DNA of 64,000 bases. Origin: Bradyrhizobium barranii subsp. barranii (GTDB taxonomy: Bacteria; Pseudomonadota; Alphaproteobacteria; Rhizobiales; Xanthobacteraceae). The position numbers and the translations under genes were made by a program. The notes beneath the pieces are model-generated. The model searched no databases, was not told where the DNA came from, and saw only the letters and a program-made list of their open reading frames with translations. Below, one piece after another: positions 8,695-17,776 of the stretch (position 1 is the first letter of the stretch; each line of letters opens with the position of its first letter). The stretch covers positions 5,439,501 to 5,503,500 of the forward strand of contig NZ_CP086136.1 of NCBI RefSeq assembly GCF_017565645.3, given 5' to 3'.

Positions 8695-9714
8695 ATGAAT
8701 CAGTTGAAAGCTGTGACAGAGCCGGAATCCTCGAAGAGCTCGCCCGCCCGCGACGCCGTGTTGGAGCTGAAGTCACGGATCGGAAAGTCCGTACTGGGGC
8801 AGGATCATCTGGTCGAGAGCATACTGATTGGCCTTCTTGCCAACGGTAATCTTCTGATCGAGAGCCTGCCCGGTCTCGCCAAGACGCGGGCAGTCAAGAC
8901 GCTGGCAAAGCATCTCGCCGCCGATTTGTCGCGCGTGCAATTCACCCCGGATCTCCTGCCGTCGGACGTGACTGGCGCCGAGATCTACGTCCAGACCGAC
9001 AAGGGTGGACAGTTTGAATTTCAGAAAGGGCCGATCTTCGCCAATCTTGTGCTCGCCGACGAGATCAACCGCGCTCCGGCCAAGGTGCAGTCCGCGCTGC
9101 TCGAGGCCATGGAGGAGCGCCAGGTCACGGTTGCCGGCAAGACTTACAAGATGCCGGACCTGTTCATGGTGCTCGCGACCGAGAACCCGATCGAGCAGGA
9201 AGGCACTTATGCGCTTCCCGAAGCGCAGCTCGACCGCTTCCTGATGCATGTCGTCATCACCTATCCCGACGAGGCATCCGAAGGCGAGATCATCCGGCTC
9301 AATCGCACCGAGAACGCACAAGCGCCGAAGGATCGCACAGCGGAGCCGCCACCGATACCGCAGCAGGCGATCCTGGACGCACGTGGCGAGATCGACGGCA
9401 TCTTCGTCTCCGACCTCGTTCAGAAGTACATGGTCGACGTGATCTACGCGACGCGCTTCCCTGGGCGCTATGGCGAGCCCTTGAGCAAATGGATCCAAGT
9501 CGGCGCTAGCCCACGTGGCAGTCTGGCGCTGGACCGTTGTGCGCGAACTCGTGCCTGGCTCGATGAATACGATTTCGTGACGCCCGACCATGTGCGCGCG
9601 GTGATCCACGACTGCCTGCGCCACCGCATTATCCTCAGCTACGAGGCGGTGTCGCAGGGCGTTACGCCCGATCAGGTGATCGACAAGATCACTGAGCTGG
9701 TTGCAGCAGCCTGA
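8695..9714 (+). CDS. MoxR-family AAA+ ATPase
   Basis: AAA+ chaperone-like ATPase of 339 residues. Walker A is ESLPGLAKTR near residue 60, Walker B LVLADEINRAP, followed by KVQSALLEAMEERQVT and sensor 1 VLATENPIEQEG with TYALPEAQLDRF, the MoxR signature. MoxR proteins typically work with VWA-domain partners to assemble or activate other proteins. Here those partners (DUF58, BatA, BatB, BatD) follow directly. No membrane segment. The DUF58 gene starts 7 bases after the stop. Confidence 0.93.
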   Translation: MNQLKAVTEPESSKSSPARDAVLELKSRIGKSVLGQDHLVESILIGLLANGNLLIESLPGLAKTRAVKTLAKHLAADLSRVQFTPDLLPSDVTGAEIYVQTDKGGQFEFQKGPIFANLVLADEINRAPAKVQSALLEAMEERQVTVAGKTYKMPDLFMVLATENPIEQEGTYALPEAQLDRFLMHVVITYPDEASEGEIIRLNRTENAQAPKDRTAEPPPIPQQAILDARGEIDGIFVSDLVQKYMVDVIYATRFPGRYGEPLSKWIQVGASPRGSLALDRCARTRAWLDEYDFVTPDHVRAVIHDCLRHRIILSYEAVSQGVTPDQVIDKITELVAAA

Positions 9715-9721
9715 GGCCGTG

Positions 9722-10708
9722 ATGACCGAGACATCAGCCAATATGCCAGGTGTCTATGTCGGTCTTCACGAATTGATCGCGCTCGAACATCGCGGACGCA
9801 AGGTCTCCTTCCTTCCGCGCCAGCCCGTGCATAGCCTTTTGTCCGGCCGCTTTGCCTCCCGCATGCGGGGCCGTGGCCTGAACTTCGAGGAGATCAGGGA
9901 TTATCGTCCCGGCGACGACGTCCGCTCGATCGACTGGAAGGTGACGGCGCGCCTGCGCAAGCCCCATATCCGGGTTTTCAACGAGGAGCGCGACCGGCAG
10001 ACGATCCTGGTGGTGGATCAGCGCCTGTCGATGTTCTTCGGCAGCCGGCATGCGATGAAATCGGTGACGGCGGCCGAGGCCGCAGCGATCGGGGCGTGGC
10101 GGGTGCTAGGCGTCGGCGATCGCGTCGGCGCCGTCGTGTTCAACGATCGAGACTGCATCGAGGTGAGGGCGCGTCGTAGCCGGGCGACCGTGCTCCAGAT
10201 CCTCGCGGCCGTCGTCGCGCAGAACCACGCGCTCGGCGTCGGGCGCGGTCTGGTGTCCGCACCGGCGATGCTCAACACCGCGCTCGATCATGCAAGGCGT
10301 CGGGCACCGCACGATGCCGCCGTGATCATCATCAGCGATTTCGACGGCGCGGACGCTGACACGCGCGATATGGTCGCCGCGCTGGCGCGGCACAATGACG
10401 TTGTCGCTGCGATGGTCCATGATCCCCTGCAAAGCGATCTGCCACCGTCGGCCAGCATGACGGTGACCGATGGCGAGTTGCAGATCCGGCTCGATGTCGG
10501 CCGTGACAGCGTCCGCAAGGGCGTATCGCAGCTCACCCGGGACCGCCTGAAGGGCATCTTCGACTGGACGCGCGAGCTCGGAATTCCCGTGCTGCCGCTG
10601 AGCGCGGCGGAGGACACCGCTGCGCAGCTTCGGCGTCTTCTTGGTGGTCTGCCGGCCGGTCGTGGCCGCGCGGCCCCGCATAACCAGACGGGGGCGGCCT
10701 TTGGCTGA
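9722..10708 (+). CDS. DUF58 domain protein (MoxR partner)
   Basis: Cytoplasmic protein of 328 residues with the DUF58 signature NFEEIRDYRPGDDVRSIDWK followed by RVFNEERDRQTILVVDQRLS. The latter resembles the metal-site strand of a VWA fold. DUF58 proteins are coded next to MoxR ATPases almost everywhere and are thought to act as adaptors. The start is ATG 9722, with GAGG about five bases upstream; a TTG at 9701 would overlap moxR. The 3' end overlaps the next gene by 8 bases, which implies translational coupling. Confidence 0.9.
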   Translation: MTETSANMPGVYVGLHELIALEHRGRKVSFLPRQPVHSLLSGRFASRMRGRGLNFEEIRDYRPGDDVRSIDWKVTARLRKPHIRVFNEERDRQTILVVDQRLSMFFGSRHAMKSVTAAEAAAIGAWRVLGVGDRVGAVVFNDRDCIEVRARRSRATVLQILAAVVAQNHALGVGRGLVSAPAMLNTALDHARRRAPHDAAVIIISDFDGADADTRDMVAALARHNDVVAAMVHDPLQSDLPPSASMTVTDGELQIRLDVGRDSVRKGVSQLTRDRLKGIFDWTRELGIPVLPLSAAEDTAAQLRRLLGGLPAGRGRAAPHNQTGAAFG

Positions 10709-11192
10709 GGCTACGTCCGTGACTGCCGACCCGGTGGCCGGCCTGATCGACTTTCCGCTGCCGCGCGAGGTCAGCCTTTGGCCACAGACCTGGGAGGCGA
10801 GGCTTGCGATCGCCCTGCTGCTCGCGGCCATCTGCGCTACCGTGTGGCGCGTGACGCATCTGCGCCGCGTCAACCGCTATCGCCGCGAAGCGCTCGCGGA
10901 GCTTGATAGCATCGAGCATGCGCGCAATTCGGTGCCGTCGGAGCTGTTGTCGAAGCTGACCTTGCTGGTGCGGCGCACGGCGCTCGCGGCCTTTCCGCGC
11001 GAGCGAGTGGCGCCACTGGTCGGGCCGGCATGGCTGGCCTTCCTCGATCGCAGCTATGGAGGCGAGGAGTTTTCTCACGGCGTGGGCCACCCGCTCGCGA
11101 GCGGTCCTTATCGGCAGATTCCGCCCGATGGCGCCGATCTGCAATCGCTGGTCCGTCTCCTGCGCCGCTGGATCAGGGGGCATCATGCTTGA
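10701..11192 (+). CDS. DUF4381 domain membrane protein
   Basis: About 163 residues. It has an N-terminal segment DPVAGLIDFPLPREVSLWP, one membrane helix (AIALLLAAICATVWRV) and a cytoplasmic helical tail with LLVRRTALAAFPRERVAPLV and AWLAFLDRSYGG. This is the DUF4381 pattern found between DUF58 and BatA in aerotolerance operons. I chose TTG 10701, which sits in a TTGGCTGA overlap with the DUF58 stop and has a G-rich site upstream. GTG 10719 is an alternative. The stop overlaps the next start (ATGCTTGA). Confidence 0.82.
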   Translation: MAEATSVTADPVAGLIDFPLPREVSLWPQTWEARLAIALLLAAICATVWRVTHLRRVNRYRREALAELDSIEHARNSVPSELLSKLTLLVRRTALAAFPRERVAPLVGPAWLAFLDRSYGGEEFSHGVGHPLASGPYRQIPPDGADLQSLVRLLRRWIRGHHA

Positions 11193-12183
11193 ATTCGCGT
11201 GGCCATGGCTGCTTCTGCTGTTGCCGCTGCCAGTCCTGGCGTGGTGGCTGCTGCCGCCATACCGAGCACGCCAGGCCTCGATCCAGGTGCCTTTCTTCGA
11301 CAGGCTGGCGGCGGCGACTGGACAGACGCCACAGCGCGGTGCGGTCGTCCTCGAACGCCGCGCCGTCCAGATGGTCGCGGCGGTGGCCATCTGGACGCTG
11401 CTGGTTGTGGCGCTGGCCCGGCCGCAATGGGTCGGCGACCCGGTGACCCGCGAGGTCTCCGCGCGCGATCTGATCCTGGCGATCGACATTTCGGGATCGA
11501 TGGACCAGCTCGACTTCAAGGCGCCGGACGGTACGACGCTCACGCGTCTCGACGGCATCAAGCGTGTGGTCACAGACTTCATCGCCCGCCGCAAGGGCGA
11601 CCGTGTCGCCCTGATCCTGTTCGGGACCAGGGCCTATGTGCAGGTGCCATTCACGCAAGACCTCCAGACGGCGCAGCAATTGCTCGATCAGGCGAGGGTC
11701 GGCATGGCCGGCCAGCAGACGGCGATCGGCGACACGATCGGTCTTGCCATCAAGACGTTTGCAGCCAGCATGGCGAAACAGAAGCTCCTGATCCTCCTGA
11801 CGGACGGCAACGATACGGCGAGCCGAGTGCCGCCCGAGCACGCCGCCGATATCGCTCGTCAGAACGATGTCACGGTCTACACCATCGGCGTCGGCGATCC
11901 CGCCGCCTCGGGTGAGAACCGCGTTGACCTCGCCGTCTTGCAGCATGTCGCAGACACCACCGGAGGGCACTTTTTCCGCGCCGAGGATGGCGCGCAGTTG
12001 CAGGCGATCTATGCCGATATCGATCGCCTCGCGCCGGCCAAGCTTCAGACCTTGTCATGGCGGCCGAAGCTGCCGCTGTTTCAATGGCCGTTCGGCCTGG
12101 CCATCGCGATCGGTCTGCTCTTGTGGCTTTGTCTCCTGCTCGGCAGCGAGTGGCGCCGGATGCGGAGCATCAGCCATGCGTGA
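11185..12183 (+). CDS. BatA-like VWA-domain membrane protein
   Basis: 332 residues. Two N-terminal membrane helices (FAWPWLLLLLPLPVLAWWLL and VAAVAIWTLLVVALA), a periplasmic or cytosolic VWA domain, and a third helix at the C-terminus (FGLAIAIGLLLWLCLLLG). The metal-ion-dependent adhesion site is complete: ILAIDISGSMD (DxSxS), the Thr-bearing loop QQTAIGDTIG and ILLTDGNDT. BatA proteins form membrane complexes with BatB and BatD, driven by MoxR. ATG 11185 follows CAGGGGG. It overlaps neighbours by 8 bases on both sides. Confidence 0.92.
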   Translation: MLEFAWPWLLLLLPLPVLAWWLLPPYRARQASIQVPFFDRLAAATGQTPQRGAVVLERRAVQMVAAVAIWTLLVVALARPQWVGDPVTREVSARDLILAIDISGSMDQLDFKAPDGTTLTRLDGIKRVVTDFIARRKGDRVALILFGTRAYVQVPFTQDLQTAQQLLDQARVGMAGQQTAIGDTIGLAIKTFAASMAKQKLLILLTDGNDTASRVPPEHAADIARQNDVTVYTIGVGDPAASGENRVDLAVLQHVADTTGGHFFRAEDGAQLQAIYADIDRLAPAKLQTLSWRPKLPLFQWPFGLAIAIGLLLWLCLLLGSEWRRMRSISHA

Positions 12184-13699
12184 CGCAGCCACCATGTCCT
12201 TCCATCTCTTGCGCCCACTCTGGCTGCTCGCGCTGATCCCGCTCGCTGCCGTGTTTGCCGTGCTGCTTCGCCGGCAGGATGTGCGCGCGCAATGGGGTGG
12301 CGTGATCGCGCCGCATCTGCTGACGCATCTCATCGTGCGGCCGGGACAAGGGCGCCAAATCAACCCGCTCTATCTCGTCGCGTCCGGCATGTTGCTCGGC
12401 ATCATTGGCCTGTCCGGTCTGACCTGGCGCCGCGAGCTTCCGCCCTTTGTCGAAGACAAGGCACCGTTGATGATTGCGCTCGCAGTCGGGTCGTCGATGA
12501 ATGCGACCGATGTGGCGCCCTCGCGCCTCGAACGCGCCAAGCAGAAGATCAGGGATCTGCTTGCGGCCCGCGCGGGCGCCAGGACCGGGCTCGTGGCCTT
12601 TGCCGGCACCGCGCACCTGGTGATGCCGCCGACCGACGACCGCTCCGTGATCGAGCCGTTTCTGGCCGCGCTTGAGCCAGGGCTAATGCCGGCGGACGGT
12701 AAGAACGTTGCGGGTGCGGTCGCGCTGGCGGCCGACGCGCTGGCGGCCGAACCGGTTCCCGGAACAGTCCTGCTGGTCGCGGACGATCTCGGGACCGCGG
12801 ATGCAGCCACGGTCCGGCAGGCTGCCGGCCGCAATGGTCTCGTTATATTCGCGGTCAGCCCGGACACATCGGCGCTGCTGGCCGGCGCGGACGTCATCCG
12901 GGTCAGTATCGACGGCTCGGACATCGTACGACTGGAGCGCCGGATCGAGACGCGTTTCCAGGCCGCCCAGGGGGATGCGTTCGGCATGCAATGGCGAGAT
13001 GAGGGCTATTGGCTGCTGCCGCCGCTGGCGCTGTTGAGTCTGCTCTGGTTCCGGCGCGGTACGACGGTGGCGTGGGTCCTGGCTCTCTTCATCGTGACGC
13101 ACGCCAGCGCTTCGAGAGCCGAGGAGACATCGCGCTTTACCAATCTTTGGCTGACGCCAGATCAACAGGGACGGCTTGCATTTGACCGTGGCGACTATGC
13201 CGCCGCGAAAACGACGTTTGCCGATCCAATGTGGCGCGGCATCTCGGCTTACCGCGCATACGATTTTCTCGCCGCTGCCGAGGAATTTTCGCGCGTTGAC
13301 ACGCTGGAGGGGAAATTCGCGCTGGGCAACGCGCAGGCGCAGAACCACGCTTATGAGAAAGCGCTCAAGACCTATGACGAGGTGCTCAAGGCGCAGCCCG
13401 GCAACGCCACCGCGAAGACGAACCGCGCCATCGTTCAGGCGGCGCTGGATGCGCGTGAAGCCAAGCGCCGCAAGCAGGAGCAGGATGACCCTGCACCGCC
13501 GGATGAGAAGGCCGACGAGATGCGCGTAGATCCCAATCAGAAAGGCGGAAAGAAGATCACGGTCACACCGCAGGACGTCACCACTGCCGGCGCCGCCGAA
13601 GCCTGGATGCGTCAGGTCCAGACCTCACCTGCGGATTTCCTCAAACTCAAATTCGCGATCCAGGCGGCCGCTCCAACCCAGGGGAGGGCGTCGCAGTGA
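12176..13699 (+). CDS. BatB/BatC-like fusion: VWA plus TPR membrane protein
   Basis: 507 residues. The N-terminus has membrane helices (LWLLALIPLAAVFAVLL, LVASGMLLGIIGLSGL). A VWA domain follows at about 90-290, with the BatB landmark DVAPSRLERAKQKI. Next come two helices (LLPPLALLSLLWF, VAWVLALFIVTHA) and a TPR region (RLAFDRGDYAAAKTTF, YEKALKTYDEVLKAQPGNA), which corresponds to BatC. The metal site is degenerate: LALAVGSSMN-type sequence reads AVGSS where BatB has DxSxS, so the Asp is Ala. Charged linker and tail follow. The start ATGCGTGA overlaps the batA stop. It was probably formed by fusion of batB and batC. Confidence 0.88.
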   Translation: MRDAATMSFHLLRPLWLLALIPLAAVFAVLLRRQDVRAQWGGVIAPHLLTHLIVRPGQGRQINPLYLVASGMLLGIIGLSGLTWRRELPPFVEDKAPLMIALAVGSSMNATDVAPSRLERAKQKIRDLLAARAGARTGLVAFAGTAHLVMPPTDDRSVIEPFLAALEPGLMPADGKNVAGAVALAADALAAEPVPGTVLLVADDLGTADAATVRQAAGRNGLVIFAVSPDTSALLAGADVIRVSIDGSDIVRLERRIETRFQAAQGDAFGMQWRDEGYWLLPPLALLSLLWFRRGTTVAWVLALFIVTHASASRAEETSRFTNLWLTPDQQGRLAFDRGDYAAAKTTFADPMWRGISAYRAYDFLAAAEEFSRVDTLEGKFALGNAQAQNHAYEKALKTYDEVLKAQPGNATAKTNRAIVQAALDAREAKRRKQEQDDPAPPDEKADEMRVDPNQKGGKKITVTPQDVTTAGAAEAWMRQVQTSPADFLKLKFAIQAAAPTQGRASQ

Positions 13700-15090
13700 G
13701 AGTTTGGATCGGCTTCATCGCCTTGCTGCTCGGCGGCGCGCTCCCGTCGCAGGCTGTGTATGCGCAGCAATCAGTGGCGCTCGAGCCGATCGTGCAGGTG
13801 ACCATCGACCCGCCGCGAGTCGTGGTTGGGCAGAAAACCACGTTGAGTGTCATGGTCCTGGCGCCGAACTACATGACGTCGCCGCCCGAACTGCCGGATT
13901 TTCAGGTGCGCAACGCGGTGACGCGACAATTGCAGAGCGTCAACACCAGCGAGCAGCGCGATGGCGTGCCCTATGCCAGTGTGCGGTTTGAATACGCGAT
14001 CTCGCCGCAGGAGCCGGGGTCCTACGCCGTCGCCGACCAGAGCGTCAGGATCAAATATGCGGCCGAGCCGCCAGCCACCCGTGAGGTGGCTGTCGCGCTG
14101 CCACGCGTGTCATTCGAAGCATTCATTCCGGATGCGGCGAGCGCGCTTCGCCCGTTCGTATCGGCCAACAGCCTGACCGCCGAGCAGGACGTCAAGCGTT
14201 CGTCTGACCCGCTCAAGGCCGGTGACGCCGTGACACGAACCATCACCATCCGGGCGGAAGGCACGCCGGCGATGCTGCTGCCGCCTCAGCAATTCCCGTC
14301 TGTCGATGGCTTGAAGCTTTATCCGGCGCAGCCGAAGCTCGAGGACAAGGTCGACGGGCGCTCCGACGTCATGACGTCGACCCGCGTCGATTCTGCAACG
14401 TATATGGTGGAGCGGGCAGGTGATTATGCGCTTCCGTCCGTCGATATCGGCTGGTGGAATGTCGGTAGCGGCAAGGTCGAGCAGGTTCATCTCGAGGCCG
14501 TGCCTCTCAAGGGAATCTTGACCTCGGCGGTGGCGGGTCCAGCTTCTTCGAACCAATTCGTTCGGCGGTGGACGTGGGATAGCATCGTCGACCTTATCTT
14601 CGACCACTGGCTGACGGCCCTGCTTGTGGTGGCCGCCACGGCCGGGATCGCTTGGTTTGCGCCTCGTATGGCACGTCGCGTTTCGGCCAGTCTTCATCGT
14701 CGGCACCAGGCTTATCTTCAGTCGGAGGCGTTTGCTTTCAGCCGGCTGCGCCGTGCGATCCGCCGTCGCGACGCAAGAGCATCCTATTTCTTGCTGCTTG
14801 AATGGCTGCCGCATCTCAACGCGACGCAGCCTCCAATCACGGCTGGAGCTTTCAAGGCCGTCGCACGCGATCCGGAGCTCGACCGCCAGCTTGATGCGAT
14901 CGAGAGCGAGTTGTTCGGAAATCGGCACAATCCGGCTCATTGGTCGCCACGCCGGCTGCTGCACCGCGTGGTCGCCGCCCGCCGCAGGCTGCGCCCACGC
15001 GCCGGAAGCCGGGCCACGACAGGTCTGCCCCCGCATTTGAACCCGGTCGGGACCCCGAAGGTCACCGCGTATCGAAAGCCCGCGAGATAA
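13696..15090 (+). CDS. BatD-like membrane protein
   Basis: 464 residues. A signal peptide (MRVWIGFIALLLGGALPSQA) is followed by beta-rich extracytoplasmic repeats (VQVTIDPPRVVVGQKTTLSV, GDAVTRTITIRAEGTPAMLL), one membrane helix near 310 (HWLTALLVVAATAGIAWF) and a cytoplasmic helical tail. This is the BatD (oxygen tolerance) architecture, whose periplasmic domains are thought to contact substrates of the Bat complex. The start is GTG 13696 and overlaps the previous stop (GTGA). It is the last gene of the tightly coupled moxR-bat block; 91 bases separate it from the second sulfatase. Confidence 0.86.
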   Translation: MRVWIGFIALLLGGALPSQAVYAQQSVALEPIVQVTIDPPRVVVGQKTTLSVMVLAPNYMTSPPELPDFQVRNAVTRQLQSVNTSEQRDGVPYASVRFEYAISPQEPGSYAVADQSVRIKYAAEPPATREVAVALPRVSFEAFIPDAASALRPFVSANSLTAEQDVKRSSDPLKAGDAVTRTITIRAEGTPAMLLPPQQFPSVDGLKLYPAQPKLEDKVDGRSDVMTSTRVDSATYMVERAGDYALPSVDIGWWNVGSGKVEQVHLEAVPLKGILTSAVAGPASSNQFVRRWTWDSIVDLIFDHWLTALLVVAATAGIAWFAPRMARRVSASLHRRHQAYLQSEAFAFSRLRRAIRRRDARASYFLLLEWLPHLNATQPPITAGAFKAVARDPELDRQLDAIESELFGNRHNPAHWSPRRLLHRVVAARRRLRPRAGSRATTGLPPHLNPVGTPKVTAYRKPAR

Positions 15091-15181
15091 GCAAAAGACA
15101 GGAGGTCACTCAGACGGAACGGACGATCTAGATTCGCCCTCATCCACGACAACCAAGATCGAATAAATCAGGGAGCGTCGA

Positions 15182-16867
15182 ATGATCAACGAGACGAAGA
15201 AGCAGAATAATACCGTTGTTGATTCAACCCGTGGCGACCATTCGGCGATTCATCGCCGCGCCGTGCTGCTTGGTACATCGTCCATCGTCGCAACAGCGGC
15301 GCTGACATCGCAGGCATTGGCGCAGGCTCAGAAGGCGGCCCCTTCGGCGGCGCCGGCTGCTGCGCCCACCGCGGGCCGCAAGCCCAACATTCTCGTCATC
15401 TTCGGCGACGACATCGGCATTCCCCAGATCAGCGCCTATACCATGGGTATGATGGGCTATCGCACGCCCAACATCGACCGCATCGCGCGCGAAGGAGCCA
15501 TCTTCACCGACTCCTACGGCCAGCAAAGCTGCACCGCCGGCCGCGCCTCGTTCATCCTGGGCCAGGAGCCGTTCCGGACCGGCCTCCTCACCATCGGCAT
15601 GCCCGGCGATCCCCATGGCATTCAGGACTGGATGCCGACGATCGCGGACGTGATGAAGACGCAGGGCTACGCCACGGGCCAGTTCGGCAAGAACCATCTC
15701 GGCGACCGCGACGAGCATCTGCCAACCAAGCACGGCTTCGACGAGTTCTTCGGTAATCTCTATCACCTCAATGCGGAAGAGGAGCCGGAAGGCTATTTCT
15801 ATCCGAAGGATCCCAATTTCCGGAAGCAGTTCGGGCCGCGGGGCGTGATCAAATCAACCGCGGACGGAAAGATCGAGGACACCGGCCCGCTCAACACCGC
15901 GCGAATGCCCACGGTTGACGAGGAGTTCCTGGGCGCCGCCAAGGATTTCATTGGCCGGCAGGCTAGGGCGGACAAACCGTTCTTCGTCTGGTTCAACTCG
16001 ACGCGAATGCACATCTTCACGCATCTCAAGAAGGAGTCGCTCGGCAAGACGGGCAAGGGCATCCACGCCGACGGCATGGTCGAGCATGATGGAATGGTAG
16101 GCGAGTTGCTCAAGCAACTGGACGATCTCGGCATCGCCGACAACACCATCGTCCTCTACACCACCGATAACGGCGCCGAGCTTGCTCTGTGGCCCGACGG
16201 CGCGCAAACGCCTTTCCACGGCGAAAAAGGTACGACATGGGAAGGTGGCATGCGCATTCCGATGATGGTGCGGTGGCCGGGCGTCGTGAAACCGGGCACG
16301 CAATACAACGAGATCATCTCGCTGATCGATTGGTTCCCAACTTTGTGCGCCGCGGCGGGAATACCTGACATCAAGGAGAAGATGAAGGCGGGTTTCACCG
16401 CCAGCGGGAAAAACTTCAAGGTTCACCTCGACGGCTATAACTTCCTGCCCTTTTTCAAGGGTGAGATAACGACGCCGCCGCGGGATTCGCTCTACTACTT
16501 CGATCAGGGCGGCAATCTCAACGCCATCAGGTGGAACGATTGGAAGCTGAGCTTTGCAGTAGCGTCCAAGGGAAACATTGCGACCGCAACCCGCGAAGTG
16601 CCCTCATGGGCGCTGATCGCAAACTTGCGCATGGATCCTTACGAGCGCGGCATGGAGGAAGGCGGAGGAGCCATCCAGTTCCTGGCCCAGAACATGTGGC
16701 TGATCGTGCCGGTGCAGGGAAAGATCAAGGAGTTCTTCGCCGACTTCGATCAGTTCCCCTTCCAGGAGGGCAGCTCGCTGAATGCGAGCGGGATCAACTA
16801 CGGCCTGCTCCGACAGCAGGCAGCATTAAAGCGACTTGGTGAGATCGAACGCATGAAGCCACAGTAG
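15182..16867 (+). CDS. Exported type I arylsulfatase (second of two)
   Basis: 561-residue paralogue of the sulfatase at 6981. It has a twin-arginine signal (HRRAVLLGTSSIVATAALTS, cleavage near ALAQA) and an Ala/Pro-rich linker. The metal residues are NILVIFGDDIG, GKNHLGDRDEHL and LYTTDNGAE, and the same C-T-A-G-R nucleophile motif occurs with Cys 117. Long identical stretches are shared with the first copy (for example KHGFDEFFGNLYHLNAEEEP), so an old duplication is likely, now separated by the Bat genes. It should need the FGE at 5962. RBS-like GGGAG lies about 10 bases upstream of ATG. Substrate unknown. Confidence 0.92.
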   Translation: MINETKKQNNTVVDSTRGDHSAIHRRAVLLGTSSIVATAALTSQALAQAQKAAPSAAPAAAPTAGRKPNILVIFGDDIGIPQISAYTMGMMGYRTPNIDRIAREGAIFTDSYGQQSCTAGRASFILGQEPFRTGLLTIGMPGDPHGIQDWMPTIADVMKTQGYATGQFGKNHLGDRDEHLPTKHGFDEFFGNLYHLNAEEEPEGYFYPKDPNFRKQFGPRGVIKSTADGKIEDTGPLNTARMPTVDEEFLGAAKDFIGRQARADKPFFVWFNSTRMHIFTHLKKESLGKTGKGIHADGMVEHDGMVGELLKQLDDLGIADNTIVLYTTDNGAELALWPDGAQTPFHGEKGTTWEGGMRIPMMVRWPGVVKPGTQYNEIISLIDWFPTLCAAAGIPDIKEKMKAGFTASGKNFKVHLDGYNFLPFFKGEITTPPRDSLYYFDQGGNLNAIRWNDWKLSFAVASKGNIATATREVPSWALIANLRMDPYERGMEEGGGAIQFLAQNMWLIVPVQGKIKEFFADFDQFPFQEGSSLNASGINYGLLRQQAALKRLGEIERMKPQ

Positions 16868-16991
16868 CGTGAGCGCAATGGGAGGAAGCAAGGGCATCAT
16901 GAGGGCTCGCAGCAGCACAGGAACATCGCAACGACGAGGACGATTGCTGCGGGCAATGTTCAACAATGAAGTGATAACAGTGGGAGACACA

Positions 16992-17504
16992 ATGATGCCT
17001 GAGCGTGTGCGCATGCTTCCGTTAACGAGCTGCCTGCTGGCACTGGCGACCGGCGTTTCTCTGCCGGTCGGGACGGTGTCGGCGGCACCGCTTCAGCCGG
17101 CGGCAATCCAACAGGGTGCGACTGGATCATCCGATCTCATCGAGGTGCGTGCCGCTGTTCGCCGCGGCGGGGCTGCCATGGGGCCGCGTGGTGGGGCGGT
17201 GGTCCATCGTGGCGGCGCCGTGGTCAGCCCCCGAGGCGCGGCCTATCGCGGCCGGACCGCAGTGGTCGGACCGCGCGGTAACGTCGCCGTCCGCAGCACC
17301 ACGGCTGTGGCCGGGCGCGGCGGCTGGGCGCGACCCGGCTATTACCACTGGCCGAGGGGCGGCGCGATCGCCGCCGGTGCTGCGATCGGCTTCGTGACAG
17401 CGGCCACGGCTGTGGCCTGGGCGGGTGCTGCGCCCGCGCCGGGGATGTGCTGGTACTACACCGATCCATCCCGCACGCAGGGTTTTTGGGACTACTGCCA
17501 ATGA
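16992..17504 (+). CDS. Gly/Arg-rich exported protein, unknown function
   Basis: About 170 residues. A signal peptide (LPLTSCLLALATGVSLPVGT, cleavage near VSAAP) is followed by a low-complexity region of RGG and RGA units (RRGGAAMGPRGGAVVHRGGA, SPRGAAYRGRTAVVGPRG). A hydrophobic stretch comes next (AIAAGAAIGFVTAATAVAW), and a C-terminal WYYTDPSRTQGFWDYC ends the protein. Such short Gly/Arg-rich exported proteins with an aromatic C-terminal motif are common in Bradyrhizobium, but their role is unknown. ATG 16992 has GGGAG (16982-16986) upstream; an open frame before it is not translated with any clear site. Confidence 0.7.
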   Translation: MMPERVRMLPLTSCLLALATGVSLPVGTVSAAPLQPAAIQQGATGSSDLIEVRAAVRRGGAAMGPRGGAVVHRGGAVVSPRGAAYRGRTAVVGPRGNVAVRSTTAVAGRGGWARPGYYHWPRGGAIAAGAAIGFVTAATAVAWAGAAPAPGMCWYYTDPSRTQGFWDYCQ

Positions 17505-17536
17505 TAGAGCATCCCTGATGCGATGAGGCAGTCGTC

Positions 17537-17776
17537 ATGAGCGGTTACGACATCTTCGCCTGGATCGTGCTTGTCATCCTGCTGGCGAGCGCGATCGGCG
17601 TTGTCTGCATCGCCGGATGGCTGCCCGGGCATATCGCAAAGTCGCGCAACCATCCGCATGCGCAGGCCGTGACGGTCGCCGGCTGGATCACGCTGTTCTT
17701 CGGCTTCGCATTGTGGCCGATCGCCGTCATCTGGGCCTATCTCGACGTGCCCGCGCGGAAAGCGGGAGATGCGTGA
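17537..17776 (+). CDS. DUF3302 inner-membrane protein (YiaW-like)
   Basis: 79 residues with two membrane helices (FAWIVLVILLASAIGVVCIA and VAGWITLFFGFALWPIAVIW) and the loop GHIAKSRNHPHAQAV. This is the YiaW/DUF3302 pattern. The gene overlaps the next one by one base (TGATG). The next gene is YiaV-like, the same pairing as yiaW-yiaV in Escherichia coli. Presumably it works with the HlyD-type partner in an envelope transport complex. Confidence 0.82.
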   Translation: MSGYDIFAWIVLVILLASAIGVVCIAGWLPGHIAKSRNHPHAQAVTVAGWITLFFGFALWPIAVIWAYLDVPARKAGDA

